A stretch of 64,000 bases of DNA from Microbacterium luteum (GTDB lineage Bacteria; Actinomycetota; Actinomycetes; Actinomycetales; Microbacteriaceae): assembly GCF_015277875.1 (NCBI RefSeq), contig NZ_CP063814.1:3456444-3520443 (forward strand), in the 5' to 3' direction. Below the pieces are notes generated by a model. The model did not search any database and was not told the origin of the DNA. It saw only the letters and a program-made list of their open reading frames with translations. Positions within the stretch are counted from its first letter, which is position 1. Every line of letters begins with the position of its first letter. Positions 18,919 through 26,818 of the stretch are shown in pieces. The translations under genes were made by a program, and so were the position numbers.

Positions 18919-19637
18919 GTCAGCTCCAATACGCTCGTCGTGCTCAACAGGTGGGACAGGTCCGTGCGCAAACGCTGTGTCCACAGCAGGTGCAGCACGA
19001 GGGAACGGGCGAACCGCTGCTCTCCCGCGATCGGAGTCACGGCACGCACCGCTTCCCCGAACGTCACAGCGGCTCCCAGCACGGTCGCCGCGGCATCGAC
19101 CTGCCCGGGATCGAACTGGAAGCTGCGCCGGTACCCGGCGAGGAACTGCACATTCGCCAGCAGCACCGGATCGGGCTCGGAGCACACCCGGTACTCCCAG
19201 CCATGCGCCTCGACCTCCCGCCGCGTCCAGTCCAGCGAGTCCCGCACCGCCGGGACCTGCAGCTTCGCCGCCGGCTTCACATCGACAACGCACACCAACC
19301 GGTCTGTGTGCGAGATCAGATAGTCCGGGATGTGCCTGCGGGTCGTGCCGTGATCGTCGCCCTCCATCAGGAACGGCTGGGACAGGATCCAGTCCACTCG
19401 CGGGTCGAAGTCGCACAGCAGCAGGTTCGCGTACTCCAGCCGCGACTCGTACCCCACGGGCGCCTGCATCGTCGCGGACCAGTACGAGCCGGAGAAGTGA
19501 CGCTGCTTGCGGTACCAGCGGAACTCACGCCACGGCACCGCCGCCGCGAACACCCCCAACCGGGCATCCGGCAGCGAAACGACGTCGACGTGATCCTGCA
19601 TCATACGGATCCGGATCGTCGACGCCACCGCGATCAT
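18915..19637 (-). CDS. tnsA: TnsA-like heteromeric transposase endonuclease subunit
   Basis: A 240-aa TnsA-family endonuclease that cuts the 5' ends of the transposon, allowing cut-and-paste movement. The PD-(D/E)xK site is visible: E64 or E68 in GYESRLEYANLL, D105 in HIPDYLI and D119-V-K121 in VVDVKPAAK. It is the promoter-proximal gene of the operon and begins about 190 bp inside the presumed right end of the element. Confidence 0.85.
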   Translation of the reverse strand: MIAVASTIRIRMMQDHVDVVSLPDARLGVFAAAVPWREFRWYRKQRHFSGSYWSATMQAPVGYESRLEYANLLLCDFDPRVDWILSQPFLMEGDDHGTTRRHIPDYLISHTDRLVCVVDVKPAAKLQVPAVRDSLDWTRREVEAHGWEYRVCSEPDPVLLANVQFLAGYRRSFQFDPGQVDAAATVLGAAVTFGEAVRAVTPIAGEQRFARSLVLHLLWTQRLRTDLSHLLSTTSVLELT

Positions 19638-19782
19638 CCCCGACCCGGCTCCCCGGCCCGCAGCTCACCATCGCCCGTGTCCCCGGTCGGAACCTGACAG
19701 CGGTGCGTGCGCATGAACACATGCTGTTGCCCCGCGACCGCGCAGCGGAACTCACCGACGCCACAGAAAGAAGTGAGCAGCT

Positions 19783-19834
19783 TTGTACTAAATCACTAAA
19801 CAGCTAATCACTAGTAAATGTCACATTCACTACC
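19783..19834 (-). repeat. probable Tn7-like right end with transposase-binding repeats
   Basis: In an otherwise GC-rich window this stretch is clearly AT-rich. On the minus strand it has three TAGTGA motifs spaced 19 and 15 bases apart; two are extended as TAGTGATT. A possible terminus, TGTGACATTTAC, begins at 19825 and reads inward, matching the TG/TGT ends of Tn7 relatives. The exact terminus is not proven because the other end is missing. Confidence 0.5.
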
Positions 19835-19872
19835 AAGCTCGATGTTGCGCCTGTCAGATACACAACAAACCT

Positions 19873-19890
19873 CCGCCGACCAGTCGGCGG
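19873..19890. promoter_or_regulatory. palindromic operator candidate upstream of a winged-helix gene
   Basis: A perfect inverted repeat, CCGCCGAC-CA-GTCGGCGG, lies just upstream of a -10-like TATGAG (19902-19907) and 28 bases before the ATG at 19919. Its position over the -35 region suggests an operator, perhaps for the encoded winged-helix protein itself. Confidence 0.4.
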
Positions 19891-19918
19891 CGTCCGACGC
19901 ATATGAGACACTCGGAGC

Positions 19919-20242
19919 ATGACGGCGATCCACCCGATTGCCCCCGAAGACTCCAAAGCGCTCTTCGGGAACAGCTACATGCACACCGTGCTGGTCGAGA
20001 TCACCCGGCACGGCGATGAACCGTTCTCCCCGAAGCAGATCATCGACGCCACCGGACTGCCCGGCGGGATCATCCACCCGCTCATCAAGAGGCTGAAGTC
20101 CAGGCATTTCATCGAGTACCTGGGCCGTGTGCCCGGGGAGAAGACCACGCTGTACCAGGTCCGCGACAACCCCTACATGCGCGCCGCCCGCGAGTACGCC
20201 GAAGCTGCGCCCGAGATCCCGCAGCATCGAGCCGCCAGCTAA
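19919..20242 (+). CDS. winged-helix DNA-binding protein (paralogue of 20420-20746)
   Basis: A 107-aa protein with a MarR/ArsR-like winged helix: FSPKQIIDATGLPGGIIHPLIKRLKSRHFIEYLG is interpretable as helix-turn-helix plus wing. It shares a clear residue pattern with the protein at 20420-20746 (SKA-FG---M--V; ATGL-G-I-H---RLK; IE--G---GE-T--YQ-RD), so the two arose by duplication. It starts about 94 bp outside the presumed transposon end. Partner and target are unknown. Confidence 0.7.
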   Translation: MTAIHPIAPEDSKALFGNSYMHTVLVEITRHGDEPFSPKQIIDATGLPGGIIHPLIKRLKSRHFIEYLGRVPGEKTTLYQVRDNPYMRAAREYAEAAPEIPQHRAAS

Positions 20243-20407
20243 CCCACGGCGCCCCGGATCGACCCACAGCTCGGTCGCGACGACCGGTGAGCGACGTGTT
20301 CGACGTGCGTCGCGCCACCACGTGCCACCGCTGCCGAATTCGCAAGGTGCGGCGTCCAGAGCACACACTGGTGCGTTCTCCATGTTTCATGAATCTTGAA
20401 TTTGATC

Positions 20408-20422
20408 TAGACTGGGTAGGTG
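20408..20422 (+). promoter_or_regulatory. -10 element of a probable leaderless transcript
   Basis: TAGACT (20408-20413) is followed after six bases by the GTG start at 20420, leaving no room for a ribosome binding site. This is the usual layout of leaderless actinobacterial mRNAs. The 177-bp gap before it holds nothing else I can name. Confidence 0.45.
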
Positions 20423-20746
20423 CCAACCCTTGCCCGCGCGGCCGAGCTGTCGAAGGCGGTCTTCGGCAGCGAGCACATGCTTTCCGTGATGTGGCAGATC
20501 TCGCAGGCACCGGACGCAACGTTCAACGCTCCCGCCATCGAACGGGCCACGGGCCTGGCCGGGAGCATCGTGCACGGCATGCTCGCACGACTCAAACGCG
20601 CCGGCCTCATCGAGGTCGTGGGCCATCTCGAGGGAGAACGCACCCTCGCCTACCAGCGTCGCGACCATCTCGTATGGCAGGCGGCATCTCAACTCACGTC
20701 CGAGGTGACTGACACCCTGGGCATCGGAGGCCCCTATGACAGCTAG
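20420..20746 (+). CDS. winged-helix DNA-binding protein (paralogue of 19919-20242)
   Basis: A 108-aa winged-helix protein (GTG start) with the recognition region ATGLAGSIVHGMLARLKRAGLIEVVG. It is the sister of the protein at 19919-20242 and probably a transcriptional repressor or antitoxin-like protein. Its stop overlaps the start of the next gene by 11 bp (20736-20746), so the two are likely one operon and may act together. Confidence 0.7.
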   Translation: MPTLARAAELSKAVFGSEHMLSVMWQISQAPDATFNAPAIERATGLAGSIVHGMLARLKRAGLIEVVGHLEGERTLAYQRRDHLVWQAASQLTSEVTDTLGIGGPYDS

Positions 20747-21374
20747 CCCCTCCACGACCGTCGCCGGGACGTCCGGGGTGAGTTGGCAAACCGGTGCCCA
20801 TCGCGTCCACGTCGACCTCGAGCTTCACCTCCCGGAGATCCAGCGCCGCCGCGCCACAAACGCGGCGGGGTCTGTACAAGACCTGGACACTCTGCGGTTC
20901 CTGCTGACGCTCCCCGTCGATCAGCCCACCGCCCTCGCGGGCCTCGATGCGTACGAGCGGCGCCTGGCTCGGCGAGCCGTCCGCTGCGGGTTCGCCGAAG
21001 AGCGCGCCGTCGCCCGCAGCCAGTCCACTCTCATCCGAAGAGCGGAGCCTCCCGTGACGGTGCGGCTGATATCGGTGTTCGGCCCGTTCCGTCGCAGCAC
21101 CCTGCAGTTGGCGACGACATTCGCCCCCTACGGGCGTCGTCGACTCGTCGTCCCCTCTGGACGGCTCGACGAGATATTGTTGCTCGAAGCAACCTTCTAC
21201 GGTGTCGGCGTTACGGTGGCCGACGCCAACGGCGAGCGGACCGTCGCCGCGTCGGCGCCCTTCCAGCCCGCCCGGTTCACTGGCGCCTCCTGGCTGTTCG
21301 CTGAGCGCATCTACGGCCAGGCGCTCAGCTCAGCGACCGCCACCGGGCAAGTGTCGGCGGCATCGAGATCATGA
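20736..21374 (+). CDS. hypothetical 212-aa protein coupled to the winged-helix gene
   Basis: No recognised domain. The N-terminal part has a beta-like segment (RVHVDLELHLPEIQRRRATN) and the middle a helix rich in Arg (LAGLDAYERRLARRAVRCGF); residues 105-180 look like alternating strands. There is no signal peptide or membrane segment. It overlaps the upstream winged-helix gene, as a toxin or effector often does with its regulator, but there is no motif to support a function. Its last 50 bp overlap the convergent gene ending at 21325. Confidence 0.6.
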   Translation: MTASPSTTVAGTSGVSWQTGAHRVHVDLELHLPEIQRRRATNAAGSVQDLDTLRFLLTLPVDQPTALAGLDAYERRLARRAVRCGFAEERAVARSQSTLIRRAEPPVTVRLISVFGPFRRSTLQLATTFAPYGRRRLVVPSGRLDEILLLEATFYGVGVTVADANGERTVAASAPFQPARFTGASWLFAERIYGQALSSATATGQVSAASRS

Positions 21375-22470
21375 CACCCGTGTGCTGGGCGAGCCGAACA
21401 TGCTCCGCTTCAGCCTCCGCCAGACGCTGATTCCACCACCGTGCCACTTGAGAGGTCCCCATCGAGGTGACGATACCTGCGATCTCGTCCAGCGCGGCCA
21501 GATTGTGCAGGTGAGCCCGGAGCCGATCCTCATCGGAGCCGGTGAACGAGTCCACCGCGCGTCCCTCACAGTGGCGACACGGGCACGGCCACGGAGTCGC
21601 GCTGGCGAACCACTTCAGGTGCATCTCGCTGGACCGGGCGAATCGCATCAGCTCCGGCATCAGCACGTGCGGCGTGCGATCACCAGGGCGACTCGAGTAC
21701 GGTCGGCTGCCCGGCACCGGCAGGCGCCGCAGGCTCGGGATCTGCCCGATCACGGCCGCGCGAGCGCCGGACGCGAACGCATCGATGCCAGCGAAGTCCG
21801 CCCGCCACGGCACCGCACCCTTCACCTCGCCGAAGAACCGGCGATACGACTCCGGCGCCCCCTTGAGATTCAGAGGATCACCCGCCTTCGCTCCCAGCGC
21901 CAACGCCACCGGATGACGGCTCCGCGCGGCGACCGCGATCAACTGCGAGATGTGATCCGGCGTCGACCACTTCTGATGGACGGCCAACGGGAGGATCACG
22001 TCGTCGCGGTCGATATTGTCCGCAGCCGCGAGGACCGCCTTAAGCGCCCCCGGGTCTGCGACGTCCACAAACCCCGCTGGGATCACCGCGACCGCCGCGC
22101 CTGCATCGCGCTGCGCCTGGAGAGTCTCCTCCACCGTGGGCGCGATGAGCGCATCCACCGGTTCATCGATAATCAACGGGCGCTCGGCCGTCGCCGGAGC
22201 GAGCACCGAAGTCGGCTCGATAAGGAAAACCAAATCCTGATGCCGCGCCCGCAGGCGCCAGGCGGTCTGAAGAGCCGTCGGCCCCGACAACACCATGCCG
22301 CCGTGTTCCATGTTCACGTGCGGGGCGGTCTGCATCGTCTCACCGCCAGCCATCGTGAACACTCGCCCGCCCAAAGTGCGCTCGACCAGCGTGGCACCGG
22401 CGAGCGACTCACGCGTCGTCCGCGAAACCAGAGAGCTGTCGACCACCTCGATGTTGGCCCGATCGGTCAT
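21325..22470 (-). CDS. TGT/DpdA-like (guanine transglycosylase superfamily) TIM-barrel protein
   Basis: A 381-aa protein whose C-terminal third has a C-x-C-x2-C motif (CPCRHC) followed 21 residues later by a His in an HNL triplet (HLHNLAALDEI). Queuine tRNA-guanine transglycosylases and the DNA-modifying DpdA proteins have this zinc site, including the HNL. Upstream, repeated strand-helix segments (LIAVAARSRHPVALALGAKAG; AGIDAFASGARAAVIG) fit a TIM barrel. I do not see the canonical DSGGFQ catalytic motif, so the substrate or even the activity may differ. The ATG overlaps the stop of the upstream XRE/ImmA-IrrE gene by four bases, so both are made together. Confidence 0.6.
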   Translation of the reverse strand: MTDRANIEVVDSSLVSRTTRESLAGATLVERTLGGRVFTMAGGETMQTAPHVNMEHGGMVLSGPTALQTAWRLRARHQDLVFLIEPTSVLAPATAERPLIIDEPVDALIAPTVEETLQAQRDAGAAVAVIPAGFVDVADPGALKAVLAAADNIDRDDVILPLAVHQKWSTPDHISQLIAVAARSRHPVALALGAKAGDPLNLKGAPESYRRFFGEVKGAVPWRADFAGIDAFASGARAAVIGQIPSLRRLPVPGSRPYSSRPGDRTPHVLMPELMRFARSSEMHLKWFASATPWPCPCRHCEGRAVDSFTGSDEDRLRAHLHNLAALDEIAGIVTSMGTSQVARWWNQRLAEAEAEHVRLAQHTGVMISMPPTLARWRSLS

Positions 22471-23519
22471 GCTGCGCTCCTCACGTAAAGGTCTTCGAAC
22501 TCGTCCTGAACCAGGAACGCGTCGCGCGCGAGCTCTGCGACGCTCTCACCCTCATTCAGCCGCTGCTGCACCACCCGGTCGATCAGACCAGGATGTTCCT
22601 CGGCGATCGCTACCGGCTCTACGCTCCGATATCCGGCGCGGGAGAGCTCGATGTTCAACTGCCGGTAACGGCCCTCGCTGATCACATCCAGATCCACCGC
22701 ACGCCGCAGCAGCGCCGCGATCGACACCCGCCACTTCGACTTCAACCGTGCCAAGCCCGGGATCGTCACCGGTGCCGCCGCCAGATCCATGCGCACATCC
22801 TGCGCCGGCATCAAGAACTCCGCCGCGAACCGATCCGCCTCAGACTCCTGCGTCTCCGACGGCACCTGATGCATCACCGCGTGCGCAAGCTCATGCGCCA
22901 GCGAGAACCGCTGCCGATCCGGCGGAATGTGATCTCCCAGCAGCACCACTGGTCGCTGTCCTTCCGGCCAGCTCACCATCGCATCGATCCGCTCCGACCC
23001 CAACGATCGCTTCACCACCACAACCCCGGCATCCTCCAGCGAGCGCACGAGGTCTTCCAGCGGACCGGACGCGATACCGATCGACGCACGCACCTCCTGC
23101 GCGATCTCCTCCGGAGTATCGAAGCCATCGGGCGGAAGCGGGTGCCGCACCAGCCGCACCGGCGTGTCTCCCGCGACGAGCCCCGTCACTTGCAAGTGCA
23201 GCAATTCCAGTTCTGCCCGCAACCGGTTCGCCACCGACAGGGGCAACGTGGAGCGCTTGCGATGGAACACATACGGCGCCGCTCCCTCATCCACCGGGAC
23301 CGTCAGCAGCACCGGTGGAACACGCAGCACACCGCTCAGCTTCTCCAGGCGGTCGGGGTCCAACTCCACCAGCCCGGATTCCGCCTTCGACAGCACCGCT
23401 TGCGAGATCCCCGTGGCTTCGGACAACGCACCCTGCGTCCACCCACGCGCAACTCGGACCGTGCCGAGCATCACCCGGCCGGTCCGGCGATCAGAAGCAA
23501 ACTCTGCCATGACTCCCAT
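22467..23519 (-). CDS. XRE-family regulator fused to ImmA/IrrE metallopeptidase
   Basis: A 350-aa protein. After the ATG at 23519 (GGAGG about 11 bases upstream; a second ATG follows at 23510) comes an XRE helix-turn-helix (GTVRVARGWTQGALSEATGISQAVLSKAE) and then a zinc metallopeptidase domain with HELAHAVMH (HExxH) and a downstream ESEADRFAAEFLMP, the ImmA/IrrE signature. Such proteins cleave or sense a repressor and often pair with a partner gene. Here the coupled partner is the TGT-like protein. Octamer repeats just upstream may be its own operator. Confidence 0.88.
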   Translation of the reverse strand: MGVMAEFASDRRTGRVMLGTVRVARGWTQGALSEATGISQAVLSKAESGLVELDPDRLEKLSGVLRVPPVLLTVPVDEGAAPYVFHRKRSTLPLSVANRLRAELELLHLQVTGLVAGDTPVRLVRHPLPPDGFDTPEEIAQEVRASIGIASGPLEDLVRSLEDAGVVVVKRSLGSERIDAMVSWPEGQRPVVLLGDHIPPDRQRFSLAHELAHAVMHQVPSETQESEADRFAAEFLMPAQDVRMDLAAAPVTIPGLARLKSKWRVSIAALLRRAVDLDVISEGRYRQLNIELSRAGYRSVEPVAIAEEHPGLIDRVVQQRLNEGESVAELARDAFLVQDEFEDLYVRSAA

Positions 23520-23667
23520 CTTAGTCAGCGCCTCCGACAATCGCGCGATCCATGTGCAGAAATATTCTCGCGTGTTGGATGTGAACAGCCCACTCTGACC
23601 GCGACCCCACGCCAGACCGGGTCGACGGAGATGAGCCGCCCGATCACGTCGATGCCAAATCCATCCA

Positions 23668-23702
23668 CCGCACTTGGCCGAATGGCCAAGTGCGGGCCAA
23701 GT
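23668..23702. promoter_or_regulatory. 12-bp stem hairpin with three ACTTGGCC octamers (operator or dnaB terminator)
   Basis: CCGCACTTGGCC (23668-23679), a GAAT loop and GGCCAAGTGCGG (23684-23695) form a perfect hairpin, and a third GGCCAAGT copy follows at 23695-23702. It lies 43 bp past the dnaB stop, so it could end dnaB transcription, but there is no U-tract. The third octamer favours a binding site for the XRE protein encoded just downstream on the same strand. Confidence 0.5.
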
Positions 23703-23744
23703 TGACACAGAAACGGCCATCTTCACGTGGAACCTACAGCTGCG

Positions 23745-25112
<1,368 letters not shown>

Positions 25113-25682
25113 GGGCGTCCCTCCAGATTGACTTCAGCACCCCACCACCGCCCGTTGGACGACGCGCACGCTGGGATGGCATGACGAACGGATCAGCACC
25201 CGTTCCCGTGTTCCGATGGGAGCACGAACCCCCGACACGGCCGTCGGCGCTGACGAATCCACACCCACCCCCGATGGGCAGGACTTCACGCTAGAGACAG
25301 GTTCTCCCCCGTGCAAAACGGCCTGTGGATAACTCTGTGGAAAGGGTGAGAACAACTCGGACACGGGTGTGCACAACACCTGTGGAAAACTCCCAACCAC
25401 TGGGTGAGTTCAAACTTTTTTATGGCTTCTGAGCTGGTCTTTCTTTATCCACGGGCTGTGGACAGAGATTGTGTTTGAAGTTGGCGTTGAGAGTTGCCGC
25501 GCAAAGCGCGACTGTGCACAAATCCGTGGTTTCCGCAATCGAACGACACGCCGATTTCGCGCGTCGAAGGTCTTTACAGGTACGCGTCCCAGGAGTACCG
25601 TGCCTGGCACACCGCGGCATCTCCGACGCAAGCAACGCCGCTCCGGGGGGGGAGCAGGGATGGCGCGAAGGGGGTGACCTTG
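25113..25682. other. gene-free region upstream of dnaB with clustered DnaA-box-like sequences
   Basis: No convincing ORF. Within 25324-25466 are a perfect DnaA box on the minus strand (TGTGGATAA, 25324-25332) and near-matches TGTGGAAAG (25336), TGTGGAAAA (25381), TTATCCACG (25445) and TGTGGACAG (25458). A short AT-rich run (CTTTTTTAT, about 25415) lies between them. The remaining part looks like ordinary promoter DNA for the divergent genes dnaB and 25683. Confidence 0.6.
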
Positions 25683-26729
25683 ATGCGTGAATCGACGGCA
25701 CGGATGCTGCCGCACGCACAGCGCCTCCTCCTGCTCGCCCTCGGGCTCGGTCTTCTCTGGACCGCCGCCGCATTCTTCCTGCACATCCCCGCTGCGGGCG
25801 CCGCAGAAGACGACGACGGAGGCCTGCTCGGCACGGCCACGTCGGTCGTCGAGGGCGCGACGGGCGCGGTCGACGAGGTCGCGGAGACGACGCTCGATAC
25901 GGCCGCGACCGTCGTGGCACCGGTCATGGAGACGGTCACCGAACCCATCGCGAAGCAGGCGCCCGCCCCGGTCGCAGACGTCGTCGAAGCCGTTCCCGAG
26001 GTCGTGACCCCGGTCGTCGAGTCCGTGAAGCAGACCGTGACCGCCACCACCGAGGTCGTCGACACCGGTACCGGCGCGGTCACCGGAACCGTCGAGACCG
26101 TCGTCAACTCCGGCCCGGTATCCGGCGTCACGAGCCCGGTCGTCGACCTCGTCTCCGAGGTGCCGATCGTCGGTGAGGTCGCCGAAGGGGTTGGCCTCGC
26201 CGGAGCGATCACCGACACCACCACCGCGATCGACACGACCGTCGGAACCGTGGTCGTCGGCGACGCCGTCGCACCTCCTGCTCCGCCGCTGGTCGTCACC
26301 ATCCCCGATCTCGAGGCTCCCGTGGTGCCTGCTCCCGCGGTGCCCGTCTCTGAGCTGATCGCGGTCGGCACCGCCACGGCGGAGGCGTCTACGGTGGCGG
26401 CGGTGGCGAGTGTCGCCGCCGCGATGACAGCGGCCTGGTGGGCCCAGGACGGCTCCTGGGCGGCTTCTGCGATCGCCACCGCGATGGGTACCGCCGCGGT
26501 CGCCGGTGCCGCCGCCGCGCGTCTGCTGACCTCTCCGACGGCACCGTACGGCTCGCCCGTGTCCGCCGGCGGCAACGGAGGCGTCGCTTCCGCGTCGGGT
26601 GCCCAGCCGATCGCGGGCATGCTCGGGGATACCTGGCGCAGCCTACTTCTCGCGGGCCCTCCGCGAACGCTCGTCGACGACGCTCTGCCCGGGGCGCCGA
26701 TCTACGCCACCGACTCGACTCCTGACTGA
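25683..26729 (+). CDS. secreted Ala/Val/Thr-rich repetitive protein
   Basis: A 348-aa protein with an export signal: basic start (RESTARMLPHAQR), a hydrophobic core (LLLLALGLGLLWTAAAFFL) and a probable cleavage after AGA-A near residue 38. The mature part is built of loosely repeated V/T/E/P segments (TVTEPIAKQAPAPVADVV; VVDTGTGAVTGTVETV), then a hydrophobic Ala-rich stretch around residues 235-280. No enzyme motif is seen. The start at 25683 follows a GGGGGTGA site. It lies 89 bp before another surface protein gene, so the two may form one surface-layer or hydrophobin-like pair. Confidence 0.7.
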   Translation: MRESTARMLPHAQRLLLLALGLGLLWTAAAFFLHIPAAGAAEDDDGGLLGTATSVVEGATGAVDEVAETTLDTAATVVAPVMETVTEPIAKQAPAPVADVVEAVPEVVTPVVESVKQTVTATTEVVDTGTGAVTGTVETVVNSGPVSGVTSPVVDLVSEVPIVGEVAEGVGLAGAITDTTTAIDTTVGTVVVGDAVAPPAPPLVVTIPDLEAPVVPAPAVPVSELIAVGTATAEASTVAAVASVAAAMTAAWWAQDGSWAASAIATAMGTAAVAGAAAARLLTSPTAPYGSPVSAGGNGGVASASGAQPIAGMLGDTWRSLLLAGPPRTLVDDALPGAPIYATDSTPD

Positions 26730-26818
26730 CGGTATCGAGCCGCACCTCTTCGCGTGCGGCAGACGATCCGGCACGCCATCCGGCGTGCTGTCGATACCTC
26801 AATCAAGGAGTCATAGTC

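Larger units (their letters stand above)
12528..19825 (-). mobile_element. Tn7-like transposon: transposition module and right end (left end not in window)
   Basis: tnsA, tnsB, tnsC and tniQ form one leftward operon with three extra small genes. In Tn7 the tns operon starts next to the right end and the cargo lies between it and the left end. Here the AT-rich repeated sequence at 19783-19825 is the likely right end, so everything to the left (metallophosphoesterase remnant, Wadjet, AAA ATPase) would be cargo. I found no second copy of the end repeats inside the window, so the left end should be upstream of base 1. Confidence 0.75.

Noticed and set aside
18607..19416. 269-codon frame over tnsA
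   Set aside because: Only the last 103 codons, after the ATG at 18918, read as a plausible protein; the rest overlaps tnsA in another frame.
25574..26620. 348-codon minus-strand frame opposite the secreted V/T-rich protein
   Set aside because: The plus-strand product has a proper signal peptide and ribosome binding site; the minus one has neither.
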